This document shows positions 1-9,600 of a stretch of 59,660 nucleotides of DNA, in pieces (position 1 is the stretch's first letter; the number at the start of each line of letters is the position of its first letter). The stretch covers positions 1 through 59,660 of the forward strand of contig JBKPCD010000061.1 in NCBI GenBank assembly GCA_046727175.1. Reading direction: 5' to 3'. Origin of the DNA: JBKPCD01 sp046727175 (lineage in GTDB: Bacteria > Acidobacteriota > Vicinamibacteria > Vicinamibacterales > 2-12-FULL-66-21). The notes under the pieces are model-generated. The model was not told the origin of the DNA. It was given only the letters and a program-made list of their open reading frames with translations, and made no database searches. The position numbers and the translations under genes were made by a program.

Positions 1-1180
1 CCCCCTTTCCGTCGAGACCGACGCGAAGGAGCTGCAGCTTCATATAATTGTCGCCGTCACGGGCCGTGTAGAACAGCACGCCGGCTGCTTCGTCCACCTT
101 GATCAGGCTGCTCGCCTCGAACGTGGAATGATTCGTCAACGGCGCGATCAGCTTTCCGCTCAAATCGTACAGATAAAAGTTGCTCCACCCGTTCCGTTCG
201 GACTCCCAGATGAAGCGGCGCCCGTCCTTCAGGAACGTCATCGAAGGGCTGTTCTCGATCCATCCCGTCGGCCACTCCTCGCGAAGGACGACGCGCGTCG
301 CGCCGGTGTTCGGGTTGGCGGCGGCAACCTCGAGGATGTTCTGACGACGGTTCGTCCGATGGAACAACAGCTCGGAACCGTCGGCCGTCCATGACACGCG
401 GTAAACGTAATGGCCAACGACCGCGTCGTCGAACGGCTTGCCATTCCGGATGTCGATCTTCGTGCTCTTCTTGGTCGCGACGTCGAACACGAACAGATCG
501 ACGATGGGATTCGCGACGCCCGCCTTCGGATAGGCCTCGATGTCGTCCTTGCTCTGAAGCTGGGTCTGATCGAGCTGCAGGTGATAGTCAGGGACCTGGC
601 TTTCGTCGAAGCGATAGTAGGCAAGCTTCCGGCTGTCCGGCGACCACCACATCGCGGTTCGCTGACCGAGCTCTTCGCCGTACACCCAGCTCGCAGTGCC
701 GTACTTGATGCGGTCCTTGGCGCGACCGTCGGTCGTGATGGCAATCTCGTTATCGCCCGCCGCATCAGTGATCCACAGGTTGCGATCGCGGTACCCCGCT
801 TTCAACTTCCCGTCCGGCGAATCCGCGGACTCGAACTGCCGTCCTCGCTCGGGACCCGGCTGACCGCCTCGGCCTCCACGGCCACCACGACCGGGCGCTG
901 GATCCGCCACCGCGCCGATCTCGGTGGCGCTGCGCGTCGCAACGTCGTACCGGTACCGCTTCCCATTTCGCGTGTACTCGAAGCTGTTGCCGTCGTCGCT
1001 CCACGTCACAGCCAGCGAGCCCAACTTAATCGACCCGGGTATGACCTGGCTTACCTTCTCGTGCTGCTGATACCCGGGCATCGTCTTCAGACGATCTTGC
1101 GCCTCAGTAGTGATCTGCAGCAGGCCGGCCACTAGAGACGCGGCGAGAGAAACACACACAACCCGGGTCCGATACCTCAC
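1..1180 (-). CDS. DPP4-like S9 peptidase, N-terminal part (cut by window edge)
   Basis: These are the first 393 residues of a secreted serine exopeptidase of the dipeptidyl peptidase IV type; the catalytic alpha/beta-hydrolase domain lies beyond the left edge, so the triad cannot be checked. The visible part is the beta-propeller. The motif WVYGEELG followed by WWSPDSRKLAYYRFDE matches the DPP4 segment whose Glu pair holds the substrate N-terminus, and the pair (EE) is kept. The start is GTG at 1178-1180, with AAGGAGA just upstream and a signal peptide over residues 1-28. A Gly/Arg-rich loop (about residues 75-92) interrupts an early blade. It diverges from the PadR gene, so both may answer to the operator at 1314-1333. 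Such enzymes remove Xaa-Pro dipeptides outside the cytoplasm. Family certain; exact specificity inferred. Confidence 0.9.
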   Translation of the reverse strand, partial: MRYRTRVVCVSLAASLVAGLLQITTEAQDRLKTMPGYQQHEKVSQVIPGSIKLGSLAVTWSDDGNSFEYTRNGKRYRYDVATRSATEIGAVADPAPGRGGRGGRGGQPGPERGRQFESADSPDGKLKAGYRDRNLWITDAAGDNEIAITTDGRAKDRIKYGTASWVYGEELGQRTAMWWSPDSRKLAYYRFDESQVPDYHLQLDQTQLQSKDDIEAYPKAGVANPIVDLFVFDVATKKSTKIDIRNGKPFDDAVVGHYVYRVSWTADGSELLFHRTNRRQNILEVAAANPNTGATRVVLREEWPTGWIENSPSMTFLKDGRRFIWESERNGWSNFYLYDLSGKLIAPLTNHSTFEASSLIKVDEAAGVLFYTARDGDNYMKLQLLRVGLDGKG

Positions 1181-1304
1181 AAGCTGTCTCCTTGAGCGAA
1201 CCCGCCGATTCCAGGGTGCAAAACATCTTAACTTGTCTGCGGCGATCGCCTCCAGGTCTTGGCTTTCCGCTGGGACCGGCCCAGAGCCCTGAGCCCCGCG
1301 GGAA

Positions 1305-1333
1305 TTGATCCAAATTATATGAATTCATATAAT
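1305..1333 (+). promoter_or_regulatory. sigma70-type promoter of the PadR gene
   Basis: TTGATC at 1305-1310 and TATAAT at 1328-1333 are separated by exactly 17 bases, a near-consensus housekeeping promoter in an otherwise GC-rich region. Transcription should begin near 1340. This puts the in-frame ATG at 1319 upstream of the transcript and favours GTG 1343 or ATG 1361 as the PadR start. Confidence 0.75.
1314..1333. promoter_or_regulatory. perfect 20-bp palindrome, probable PadR operator
   Basis: ATTATATGAA and its exact reverse complement TTCATATAAT adjoin at 1323/1324. The site covers the promoter spacer and the whole -10 box of the PadR gene; by symmetry it also carries a TATAAT on the minus strand facing the divergent peptidase gene. 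PadR regulators bind AT-rich inverted repeats and often repress themselves, so self-repression is the simplest reading. That role is inferred. Confidence 0.7.
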
Positions 1334-1342
1334 GTGCCCGAC

Positions 1343-1687
1343 GTGGCAGAGACGCTGAAGATGCATTGGTACTACATCCTCGTGTCACTCGCGGCAGGGG
1401 ACCGTCACGGTCTTGCCGTCGCGCGCGAGGTGCTCGCTATGAGCGACGGGCGCGTGCGGCTCTGGCCGGCGACGCTGTACGGCGCGCTCGATGAGCTGTG
1501 CGAGCTTGGCTGGATCGAAGAGCTCGACGACGCGAGACGACGGCCGCCGGACGAGAGCGAGCAGCGACGCTTTTTCCGGATTACACGGGCCGGACGAGCG
1601 GCGGTCGCCGCCGAAACGAACCGACTGGCCGACCTCGTGCGGCTTGCTCGGGCTCGCACGAAGGCGCGTGCCGGAGAAACGACGTGA
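1343..1687 (+). CDS. PadR-family transcriptional regulator
   Basis: About 114 residues forming one winged-helix domain. The segment LKMHWYYILVSLAAGDRHGLAVAREV, then WPATLYGALDELCELGWIEEL and RRFFRITRAGRAAV, gives the PadR pattern of helix 1, recognition helix and wing. A basic C-terminal helix should mediate dimerisation. ATG 1319 is in frame but lies upstream of the predicted transcript start and inside the operator, so GTG 1343 is preferred; ATG 1361 is the other option. No Shine-Dalgarno site is visible, and the -10 box lies 9 bases before GTG 1343, so the mRNA may be leaderless. No transporter gene follows, unlike many PadR loci, which leaves itself and the divergent peptidase as likely targets. 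Confidence 0.82.
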   Translation: MAETLKMHWYYILVSLAAGDRHGLAVAREVLAMSDGRVRLWPATLYGALDELCELGWIEELDDARRRPPDESEQRRFFRITRAGRAAVAAETNRLADLVRLARARTKARAGETT

Positions 1688-1714
1688 TCGGGGATACGAC
1701 AGCGCGTTGGTATC

Positions 1715-1738
1715 GCAACCGAATTACCGAGCTACCGG
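1715..1738. repeat. octamer-word repeat overlapping a stop codon
   Basis: Words of the form CTACCGAG are repeated with variation at a period of 8, and the TAA of the minus-strand gene is formed inside it. It belongs to the GAGCTACC word family seen again at 10850, 37220, 40258, 40850, 47420 and 49355. Confidence 0.6.
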
Positions 1739-2644
1739 CGTCGTTTGTTGGGTGGCATCAGCCATCACGAACCACTTGCCGGTATTGTCACGCGACCAGA
1801 CGCGCACGTACGCCCCTGATTCCGGAGTGGACGACTTCACCTCGTACGTCCCGTAGCTGTAGCCGAAGTCGCCCGCCTTGGAGGCTTCCGCCGAACCGGT
1901 CGTTGCCGTCATCCCTGTCGCGTTCCGTTCGAGCCAGTCCCGAATCGACGACACGTCGGTCATCGGTGCGAAGCCGCTGCGGTGGAGACGCGACGCGGGC
2001 GTCAGGCGCTGCGCGTACGCGCGCGCGGGGCCCCCGCTCGAGAGGCTTGCGTTCAGGTCCTTGTCCGCACTGAGCAGGCGTGCGGTTGCGTCGTCCTTGG
2101 CGTCCTTGCCTTGATAACGCGACTCGAATGGAATCCGCGTGAAGCCCGGCGCGAACGACGCCGGTGCCGGAACCGACGTCCCGACGTCGATCAACACGCG
2201 CCATTTGTCGTCCTTCTGCAGCCGCCACACCGAGAGGTAGTTCCCATAGCGAGGCTGTTTGTCGTTCCCACCATGATCGATGAACGTGCTGGGACCGGTC
2301 AGCCATCCCAACTCGCCGCTCGACGCGACGTCTCCCGTCCGCGGTTCCCAGACCAGCTCGCGAACGGCGAACGGATGACTCTGCTGCTTGAGCAGCCGTT
2401 CCTTGGCCGAAATCGGTGCGGGGTTGAACGCGATCGAATCGTTGGCGAAGAACTCGAGAAACGAGTCGCGGATGCCTTTGACCGTCGCGGTCCGCGCAAA
2501 CTCGCGTTCCGTCTCGGCCATCGCACTGAGCGCTGGTGGAGTTGGCTCGCTGCTGCCTGATGTCTGGTCGGAAGACCGTCCGGCGATGGCGCCGAGCGCC
2601 GTGGCAACCATGACCGCGCCCATCGTCAAGCGACTGCGATGCAT
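1724..2644 (-). CDS. exported protein with two NTF2/DUF4440-like domains
   Basis: A 306-residue protein starting at ATG 2644 with GGAGGAG upstream. Residues 1-22 look like a signal peptide; there is no lipobox cysteine. Two related alpha+beta domains follow, about residues 40-155 and 185-300. Each ends in a strand with a tryptophan pair of the kind seen in SnoaL/DUF4440 folds (YLSVWRLQKDDKWRVLIDVG and YVRVWSRDNTGKWFVMADAT). Such proteins often bind small ligands, but catalytic residues are not recognisable and no function is assigned. The stop codon lies inside a short octamer-word repeat (1715-1738). The gene converges with the PadR gene. Confidence 0.75.
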   Translation of the reverse strand: MHRSRLTMGAVMVATALGAIAGRSSDQTSGSSEPTPPALSAMAETEREFARTATVKGIRDSFLEFFANDSIAFNPAPISAKERLLKQQSHPFAVRELVWEPRTGDVASSGELGWLTGPSTFIDHGGNDKQPRYGNYLSVWRLQKDDKWRVLIDVGTSVPAPASFAPGFTRIPFESRYQGKDAKDDATARLLSADKDLNASLSSGGPARAYAQRLTPASRLHRSGFAPMTDVSSIRDWLERNATGMTATTGSAEASKAGDFGYSYGTYEVKSSTPESGAYVRVWSRDNTGKWFVMADATQQTTPVAR

Positions 2645-2762
2645 TCGGTGGCTCCTCCGTCTCTTCTTTGCCTTCCCGGTGGCGGATGTATCACGGGAAT
2701 CGAGCCCTTCCGGTTGCGCATCGTCCTTGGCCTACAATGCCGGCATCATCCGCCTGTCCTGT

Positions 2763-2940
2763 ATGACCGACCTCTATCTTGGCGAATTCGAGTAGGTCGT
2801 CGTTATGGCGATCCTGCGCCTCGATGAGAACGACTACGCGATCGCGGTCAGAGAAGAAATCGACAAGCGACCGGCCGGACGGTTGCGCGTGGAGCACTTT
2901 ACACGGTGTAGTGCATCTGAAACTCCGTGAACTTCGCGGC
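2763..2940 (+). pseudogene. decayed PadR-family regulator
   Basis: Translation from ATG 2763 gives MTDLYLGEFE, then an in-frame TAG at 2793-2795, then VVVMAILRLDENDYAIAVREEIDKR. This is the standard PadR N-terminus (LGEFEQ-VL-AILRL-D-AYA--V-EEI). The family continuation, RTVARGALYT, is present around 2876-2910 but in another frame, so one base has been lost. After that the reading frame dissolves into unrelated sequence and the wing and C-terminal helix are missing. The TAG is one transition away from CAG, which would restore the expected Gln. At least one nonsense change, one frameshift and a truncation are therefore visible. The intact PadR gene 1.1 kb to the left is a different subfamily. 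Confidence 0.78.
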
Positions 2941-3056
2941 TCCGCGGTGATCGCCTTGTCCGTGATCTCCGCCTCCCTCGTGTCCTTCAGCTCTCGTCAC
3001 CATCAGCTGCTATCATTCGTTCGCAGCCCGCACGTCGCGGGTGGCGGAGGATGCGG

Positions 3057-4517
3057 ATGCGAAGCAGTTCGATGACCGGTCTCCTCACGAGTCTCATCGG
3101 CACAATCGTGCTCATATTGAATCCTGTTCGCGCCGAGCGGGCGTTCCCCGAGCAGAACGCGCCGGTTATCAAGACAGACGATGCCCTGACAGAGAAAGCC
3201 CGTGCGATTCACGAGCGGGTGATCGCGCTCGATACGCACAACGACATCACTCCGAGCAACTTCACCGACGAGCGCAACTATACGCAGGATCTCGGTAATC
3301 AGGTCAACCTGCCGAAGATGGTCAAGGGTGGCCTCGATGCGTCGTTCTTCATCGTCTACGTCGGTCAGGGTCCGCTGACGCCGGAAGGCTACGACAACGC
3401 CTACAAGCAGGCGATCGAGAAGTTCGACGCGATCCATCGGCTCACCGAGAAGATCGCTCCCGACAAGATCGAGCTGGCGTTGACCGCCACCGACGTCCGG
3501 CGCATCAATGCGAAAAGTAAGAACGTCGCGCTCATTGGCGTCGAGAATGGATATCCCCTTGGCGATGAAGCGACGGCAATCAAACGCGTGAAGGAGTTCT
3601 ACGACCGGGGTGCGCGGTACCTGTCGCTCGCGCACAACGGCCACAGTCAGCTGTCGGATTCGAATACGGGCGAGCGCGAAGGATGGAAATGGAACGGCCT
3701 CTCGCCGCTCGGCAAGCAGGTGATCGCCGAGCTGAATCGCGTTGGCATCATGGTCGACGTGTCGCATCCGTCGAAGGAATCGATGATGCAGGCGGTCGCG
3801 CTGTCGAAGGCGCCGATCATCGCGTCGCACTCGGCGGTACGCGCGCTTTGCGACCACAGCCGCAATATGGATGACGAGCAACTGTTCGCGCTCAAGAAGA
3901 ACGGAGGCGTCATTCAGGTCGTCGGGTTCAACACGTACGTGAAGACGCCGCCGGCGACGTCACCCGAGCGCACCGCCGCCTTGAACAAGCTCGAAGAGGA
4001 ATTTGGGTTGCCGACAGGCAGCCTGGGGCGAGGGGGCCGCGGCTTTGGTGGTGGGCGTGGTGCCGGACGTGGCGCGGGTGCCGACCAGGCAGCTGCGGGC
4101 GGAGGAACCGGGGCAGCCGTCAGCACTGGTGCAGCGGTGGACCAACCGGGCGGACGCGGCCGCGGTCGCGGAGGGGCGCTCGCGGGATTGAGCGACGACA
4201 AGCGCATCGAGGTTCAGAAGCGGCTCGCCGACATCGACGCGAAGTTCCCACCCCCTCCGCGCGCGAACGTCAAGGACTTCGTCGATCACATCGACTACGC
4301 CGTGAAGAAGATCGACATCGACCACGTCGGGATCTCGTCGGATTTCGATGGCGGCGGCGGCGTCGACGGCTGGAACGGCGCGGACGAGACGTTCAACGTC
4401 ACGCTCGAGCTCGTGCGCCGAGGCTATACGGAGCAGCAGATTGCGATGATCTGGAGCGGTAACCTCCTGCGCGTGATGGAGGAAGTTCAGAGTGTGGCGG
4501 CGCGCTTACAGAAGTGA
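3057..4517 (+). CDS. M19 membrane dipeptidase-like metallopeptidase, exported
   Basis: A 486-residue zinc dipeptidase of family M19 (renal dipeptidase type), which cleaves dipeptides with a binuclear metal site. The DTHND segment (His61, Asp63) gives the first metal ligands; the Glu of GVENGYPL bridges the metals; SLAHNGHSQL, DVSHPS and IIASHSAVRALCDHSRN carry the remaining His and Arg positions; DHVGISSDFDGGG is the usual C-terminal signature. Residues 1-26 are a signal peptide. ATG 3057 is chosen over 3051 because GGAGG (3046-3050) then has a 6-base spacing. A Gly/Arg-rich insert of about 60 residues (roughly 320-380) is foreign to the family and lies in a loop before the last barrel strands. 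It converges with DUF3999 across a hairpin. Confidence 0.92.
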   Translation: MRSSSMTGLLTSLIGTIVLILNPVRAERAFPEQNAPVIKTDDALTEKARAIHERVIALDTHNDITPSNFTDERNYTQDLGNQVNLPKMVKGGLDASFFIVYVGQGPLTPEGYDNAYKQAIEKFDAIHRLTEKIAPDKIELALTATDVRRINAKSKNVALIGVENGYPLGDEATAIKRVKEFYDRGARYLSLAHNGHSQLSDSNTGEREGWKWNGLSPLGKQVIAELNRVGIMVDVSHPSKESMMQAVALSKAPIIASHSAVRALCDHSRNMDDEQLFALKKNGGVIQVVGFNTYVKTPPATSPERTAALNKLEEEFGLPTGSLGRGGRGFGGGRGAGRGAGADQAAAGGGTGAAVSTGAAVDQPGGRGRGRGGALAGLSDDKRIEVQKRLADIDAKFPPPPRANVKDFVDHIDYAVKKIDIDHVGISSDFDGGGGVDGWNGADETFNVTLELVRRGYTEQQIAMIWSGNLLRVMEEVQSVAARLQK

Positions 4518-4532
4518 GCGCTGGCGTTCGGA

Positions 4533-4560
4533 GGAGACGGAGAGCATGTTGTTCGTCTCC
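4533..4560. terminator. hairpin between convergent genes
   Basis: GGAGACG (4533-4539) pairs with CGTCTCC (4554-4560) around a 14-base loop, midway between the dipeptidase stop and the DUF3999 stop. There is no clear T run, so efficient termination is uncertain. Its position suggests a shared bidirectional transcript end. Confidence 0.45.
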
Positions 4561-4579
4561 TTCGTGCGCTCGCTGGCGC

Positions 4580-6634
4580 TCAGGTCGCCCGCACCAGCTT
4601 CACAATCAGCGCCAGCAGCGCGAGCACCGCGGCGCCGAGGAAAATCCAGAACGTTCTGGCCGAGATGAGCGACGGTTCTGACGAACGAGACCCTCCTCCA
4701 CGCTCCGGCGCTGCCGCGATCTCGCGCGCGGCTGCACCCATCACCTGCGGCGCGAGCAACGACAGATCGTATCGCGGCGCCGCGAGATCGTCGCGGCCGT
4801 AGCCGACCCTCAACTCACTCTTCTCCGGCCGAAAGAAGCGCAACCGGTACGACGGCAGCAGCAGGCGCGCGGCGACGACGGGGAGTGGTGCATTGTCTCC
4901 TTCGTCTACCGCGAGGAAAACTTCGGTTACATCGACCGAGGGGATGCGCAGGGTCAGCAGGGGCGCCGACGTTTGCTGGTCCGCGTGGCGCCAGGTGCCG
5001 GCCGCGATGGCATCGAACCATGCATCACGGCGCTGTCGATCGGGCGGACGGACGATGCCAAGCTCCACGTTGCGCTGAAAGATCCGCGCGGAGGTCTCGA
5101 GCGCGAGAGAACCCGCGGGAAGCCTCGCGAATGGCAGGCGAAGCTGATAGAAGGAGCGATTGGTACCCTGCAATGCGCCCGTGAGCGCCGGCGTTTGCTG
5201 CTCGCTGGCAACAGCAATTGGGATGTCGATCGAGAGGGGCTCGTCGCGTCGCTCGACGAGATAGGGCACCTGACGATTCGCGCGATCGACGATACGCACG
5301 TCTGCGAATCGCGTCGAAGGTCCCTTGCTTTGACTCAACACCGCCGCATCGAGTTTGAGCGCCAACAGACCCGCCGAACCGTCGGGGAGGTCTCTGACGT
5401 GGCGAAAGCGTGTCGCATCGATCTCCGCGCCCGTGGCGGGTACCAGCGCTGCCGCAGACGGGGACGCGACGGTGGCCAGCACACGCGACTGTTCCCATTT
5501 CGCCTCTCGAACGTGCGCGATGTCGATCGAATCACGCATCGCTTCGAGATCGTACCGGGGCGGTCTCGCCGCCGGATCGCCGTATCTCGCCACCACCGCG
5601 CTATCAGGCGCCTCGAAGTAGATCCACGGGAGCTCCGCGAACACGGCCGCGGCGCCTTTCAACTCGAGCGGCGGATTGTTGCCGTCTTCGACGACGAGCT
5701 CGATCTCGGCTTCGGTGGGTGGCGTGAGTGGAATTCGCAGCGCTTGTGCCGCAGTTCCGTCGCGCAGGACGCGAATGAGCGTCGCGTGTCCGAGCTGCGC
5801 CGGAACCGCCTCCTCTCCAACGAGCCTCGATTCGTTGACGACGGCTGGCCGAAAGATGTGGCCGCCGGCTGCGTCCAGGTCGAGCGCAACGATCGGGAGC
5901 CGTGCGCTGGACAGGCGAATGCGATATCGACTTCGGCCGGGCTCACTCGGACGACGCTCGAATGACATCGCGGCGGCAGGTGGCGGTGGAGGCGCCGCAC
6001 CCGCCCCCACCCTCGCCGAGGCGCTTCGTGGTGGCGGAACACGGCCGCTGTTCGTGTCGTCCCACGTCACCCGGAGGTAGCGATACGAACCGCGGCGGAA
6101 CCGTACCGTCGTCTCCCTCAATCGTTCATCGGGTAAGTCGAACAACGTCACCTCGGCCGCCAGCAGCGTCCAGTGCTCACGATCGCCGCTTCCTTCGAGC
6201 GTGAGCCGCTTCAGAAACGGAGCGGGGATACCCTCGATGCGAAGCGCGTCGACGGGATCCGCAATCCTGAGATCCACCTCGAAGCCGCTAGTCTTCTTCG
6301 TCGGCGCAATCGGGAGGATCACCCCGTTCGCCCACAGAGGCTCGCGCGACGGCGGATAGATCAGCAGGTGCGGAACGGGCCGGCCCTGCCCGTCGACGAG
6401 GCGCAGGTCGCCGAGGCCGTTCTGGGCAATCGCGGTTTCACCGTAGTACGTGACGCGAAACGGCTGACCTGCCTCGAGCAGCGTCGCGTCAGTCGGGAGC
6501 CGTTGTGGCCCGGGGCCGACCGTCTGAATGGTCCGCTCGCGCGTAAAGCGCGGCGCCTCTTGGGCGTGCGTCGTCGCGAGGACGGTCGCAGATATGACGA
6601 TGACGAGTCCCGTTCGAGCAGCAGGGAATCTCAT
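4580..6634 (-). CDS. DUF3999 family exported/membrane-anchored protein
   Basis: A 684-residue protein of the DUF3999 family. It has a signal peptide (residues 1-24), a large beta-rich extracytoplasmic part with repeated discoidin-like strand patterns (DALRIEGIPAPFLKRLTLEGSGD; YRYLRVTWDDTNSG), and one C-terminal membrane helix (FWIFLGAAVLALLALIVKL). Its ATG overlaps the stop of the upstream DUF2339 gene as ATGA (6631-6634), so the two are translationally coupled. DUF3999 and DUF2339 genes are commonly neighbours, which supports both calls. Biochemical role unknown; a cell-envelope complex with the polytopic partner is a reasonable inference. Confidence 0.85.
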   Translation of the reverse strand: MRFPAARTGLVIVISATVLATTHAQEAPRFTRERTIQTVGPGPQRLPTDATLLEAGQPFRVTYYGETAIAQNGLGDLRLVDGQGRPVPHLLIYPPSREPLWANGVILPIAPTKKTSGFEVDLRIADPVDALRIEGIPAPFLKRLTLEGSGDREHWTLLAAEVTLFDLPDERLRETTVRFRRGSYRYLRVTWDDTNSGRVPPPRSASARVGAGAAPPPPPAAAMSFERRPSEPGRSRYRIRLSSARLPIVALDLDAAGGHIFRPAVVNESRLVGEEAVPAQLGHATLIRVLRDGTAAQALRIPLTPPTEAEIELVVEDGNNPPLELKGAAAVFAELPWIYFEAPDSAVVARYGDPAARPPRYDLEAMRDSIDIAHVREAKWEQSRVLATVASPSAAALVPATGAEIDATRFRHVRDLPDGSAGLLALKLDAAVLSQSKGPSTRFADVRIVDRANRQVPYLVERRDEPLSIDIPIAVASEQQTPALTGALQGTNRSFYQLRLPFARLPAGSLALETSARIFQRNVELGIVRPPDRQRRDAWFDAIAAGTWRHADQQTSAPLLTLRIPSVDVTEVFLAVDEGDNAPLPVVAARLLLPSYRLRFFRPEKSELRVGYGRDDLAAPRYDLSLLAPQVMGAAAREIAAAPERGGGSRSSEPSLISARTFWIFLGAAVLALLALIVKLVRAT

Positions 6635-9600
6635 GCAGTGCCCTTAGGCTTCGAGAGGACGTACTTCTGAAGAGCAAGCGAGACTAGCGCGAGCGAGAAT
6701 GCCAAACCAACGAAGGACGCCACGCGGTACAGCCCTTCCAGCGACCCAAGGTCGTAGAGAAAACATTTGAACGTGGTGACAGCGATGAGCGTCACGGCTG
6801 TGACACGCGCGGGGCGGCTCGCCAGATAGATTCCGGCCGCAAGCAGGATCATGCCGAACGCCAGCCATCCGATCGTGTAGGTCAGATCCTGCGACACGGT
6901 CGTGCCGAAGCGGAACGCGATCGTCGGACCGGTCGCGTAGTAGTCGGCAATCTCGATGTTCAGCAGCAGGAACAACAGAATCACCCCGGCAGCCGGCAGA
7001 ACTCGCGACGACCGCAGCGTTCCGACGATCTGATCGCTGGTCTTCCACAGCCACCACGCCGCGAGGAAGCAGGCCACCGCGCAGATGAGATACGTGTACA
7101 GGTACCAGTTGAAGATCCGCAGCGCGCCGCGTGGCTCGTAGAGCAGGATCTCGGGATTCAGCGCCAGCCGCACGAACACGATCGCGAGGAGCGCGTTACC
7201 GAAGTACAGCAGGCCGCGGTGCGGTATGCGGCGGTACAGCCAGGCGAGCGCAGCGCCTTCGAGCGCCCACCCGATCGTGACCCACTGTTGACGGAGCTGC
7301 AGCGGAATGGCGATCGTGACGAACGCGAGGGCCGCGCCGGACACGAGCGCCAGGCGGCCCGTATCCCGCTCCCCTGAGGCTTCGATTCGAAGCAGCTCGC
7401 GAAGCAGCAGGGCAAGAACGCCTCCTGCCACAACCGGAACGATGCCGATTGCGGATCCGAATCCGCCCGCGAGGAACGCGTTCCTCGCGCTGAAGAAAAA
7501 CATCGCGCTTGCGAGCACCGCAGCCAGGTAGGGATCGCGCTCACTCCGAGCGCGCGCGCCGAGCACGAACGGGTACGCGACGAAGATCGCGTAGAGCGCG
7601 AGTGAAAGGCCAAGCAACTCCTTCCACTGAACGCCAGCGCCTGCGGCCGAGTACCACTGTAGCAACCCGAGCCATGCAGGAACGACCGCAAGAGCAGCGA
7701 CGTACCTCCATCGCTCACGCCACGTCAGCCACAAGATTGCGGCGATGTTTGCGCAGTGGACGACGGCGACCAGGGCGAATTCCGGCCGGCCTCCCGCGCT
7801 CGCAATCGTGACTGACAGGTCGCCGATGAAGAGGCCGACGCCAGCCGCCATCGCCGCGCGACTCGCGGGCACGGAGCTCGCGCGCTCGACTCCAGGCCCT
7901 CGGTCCCCGGCCCCCGGTCCCACGCTCCCCGGTCCGCGCGTCACGATCCGCATCCATCCGATCGCATAAATGCTGACGATGGACGATGAGATGACCGCTA
8001 CCGTGCCCCAGGGCGGTGCACCCACGGCGCCGGCCCACAGGAACACGACCAAGGCTGCCGCAATCGCGCCTGCGGCATGGAGCGATGCAGCATCTATCAC
8101 GAGAGAGGTCGCGCTGATAGCAAGTGTCACCACCCCGAGCGCACCGAACAGCGGCCACGGCGGGATCGACCACTCGCGATTCAAAGCAAGGAAGGCGAAA
8201 AAGAGATGGCCGACCAGCGCGAGATACAGGCCGCGTGCGAACGTCGCGCCGCGCGAACCGAACCTCCCCTCGGCGCTCCTGACGTGCGACCATGCGTGAC
8301 CACCGAGCGTGATCAGCGCGAGACCGGTCAGGACGGTCAACGATGACAGCACACCGATCGTGCCCGCCGCGCGAGTCCACCAGACGGCAAGGATGATCCA
8401 GGACAAAAGGCTGCCCGCTTGTGAAACGAGCGGCAATCCGCCCGAGGCGCTCTCCACGAACAACCCAGCGTTCATAATTGCCAGGAGCAGCGCCATCGCC
8501 CAGAGTCCCGCCGGCGTCACTGGTCCGAGCGACAGGAACAGCAGCAGACCCAGGCTCACGAGCAGCACCGCGCCGCTGCCCCACTCGGGCTGGAGCGCCT
8601 GGTAATGCCGGCGCGCGAAGAGCGGAGTGCCGATGGCGACGGCGCCGAAGACGGCGTAGATGACTACGCCCGTACGAAGAGTTTCGGTCGTCAGGTGCAT
8701 GGCCGACCATGACGCCTGCGTCGCAATCGCGAAGAATGCCGCGACGTAATACAGCGGGCCGTCCGCCGTTGCCGCGGCGCGCCAGGCAATCGTCACCAGG
8801 AGCACCAGCAACACCGCAAAGAGTGGAAGTGGCGAGCTGAATGCCGGTTCGATTCGCGCGAGCGTGGTGAACACGAACAGCAGCAACGGTGCCGCAAAGC
8901 GCGCGTGCTTCGCGGGGCCATCGAAGCTCCCTCCCCAGCGGGTTCCAAAGCGTTCGGCCATTGTAGCGGCCAACAGATAGAGCAGAACGAACGCCGCCGT
9001 GAATCCGAGCGCCGTGTATCTCGACTCGCTCCCGACATACGACGTCCCCAGCCACCCCGCCATGACGACCATCGTCGTCAACGCGCCAGCGGCGTGCAGG
9101 AGTTCCTGACGACGCACCATCGCGATCACGAACAGCCCCGTGTCGACGAGGAGCAGGAACCCGAACAGGAGCGACGCGTGCGCGCCGTACGCCGGCACCG
9201 TCGCAAGGTGGACGGCAAACAGCAATGGAAGGCTCGCGGAGATCACGGCAGTGCGCTCGAAGCTGCGATCCGCGCTCGACGCCTTCGCGCCTGGAGGCGC
9301 CCGCCGTGCGAGCAGCAGCCCGATCACGGCGACGAGCGGAAAAATGAGAAACACGCCCATCGCGAGCGACACACGGCTCGCGTCGAGGAAGCGAAAGACC
9401 CAGCCCCACTGGTACAGCGTGGTGAATACCAATGTGAGCCAGGTCAACGCCGGCCACGCCTGACGGTAGGCGACCCAGGCAAGACCGATGTTGAGCAGCA
9501 TCAGGTACGCAAAGAGCGGAATCGGTCTGTTCTCTCCCGTCGACAGCAGCACCGGCGTTGCAAAACCGCCGAGCAGCCCGAGAACCGCGATGAACATCGA

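Noticed and set aside
1319..1321. ATG 1319 as PadR start
   Set aside because: It lies inside the operator and upstream of the transcription start predicted from the 17-base-spaced promoter.
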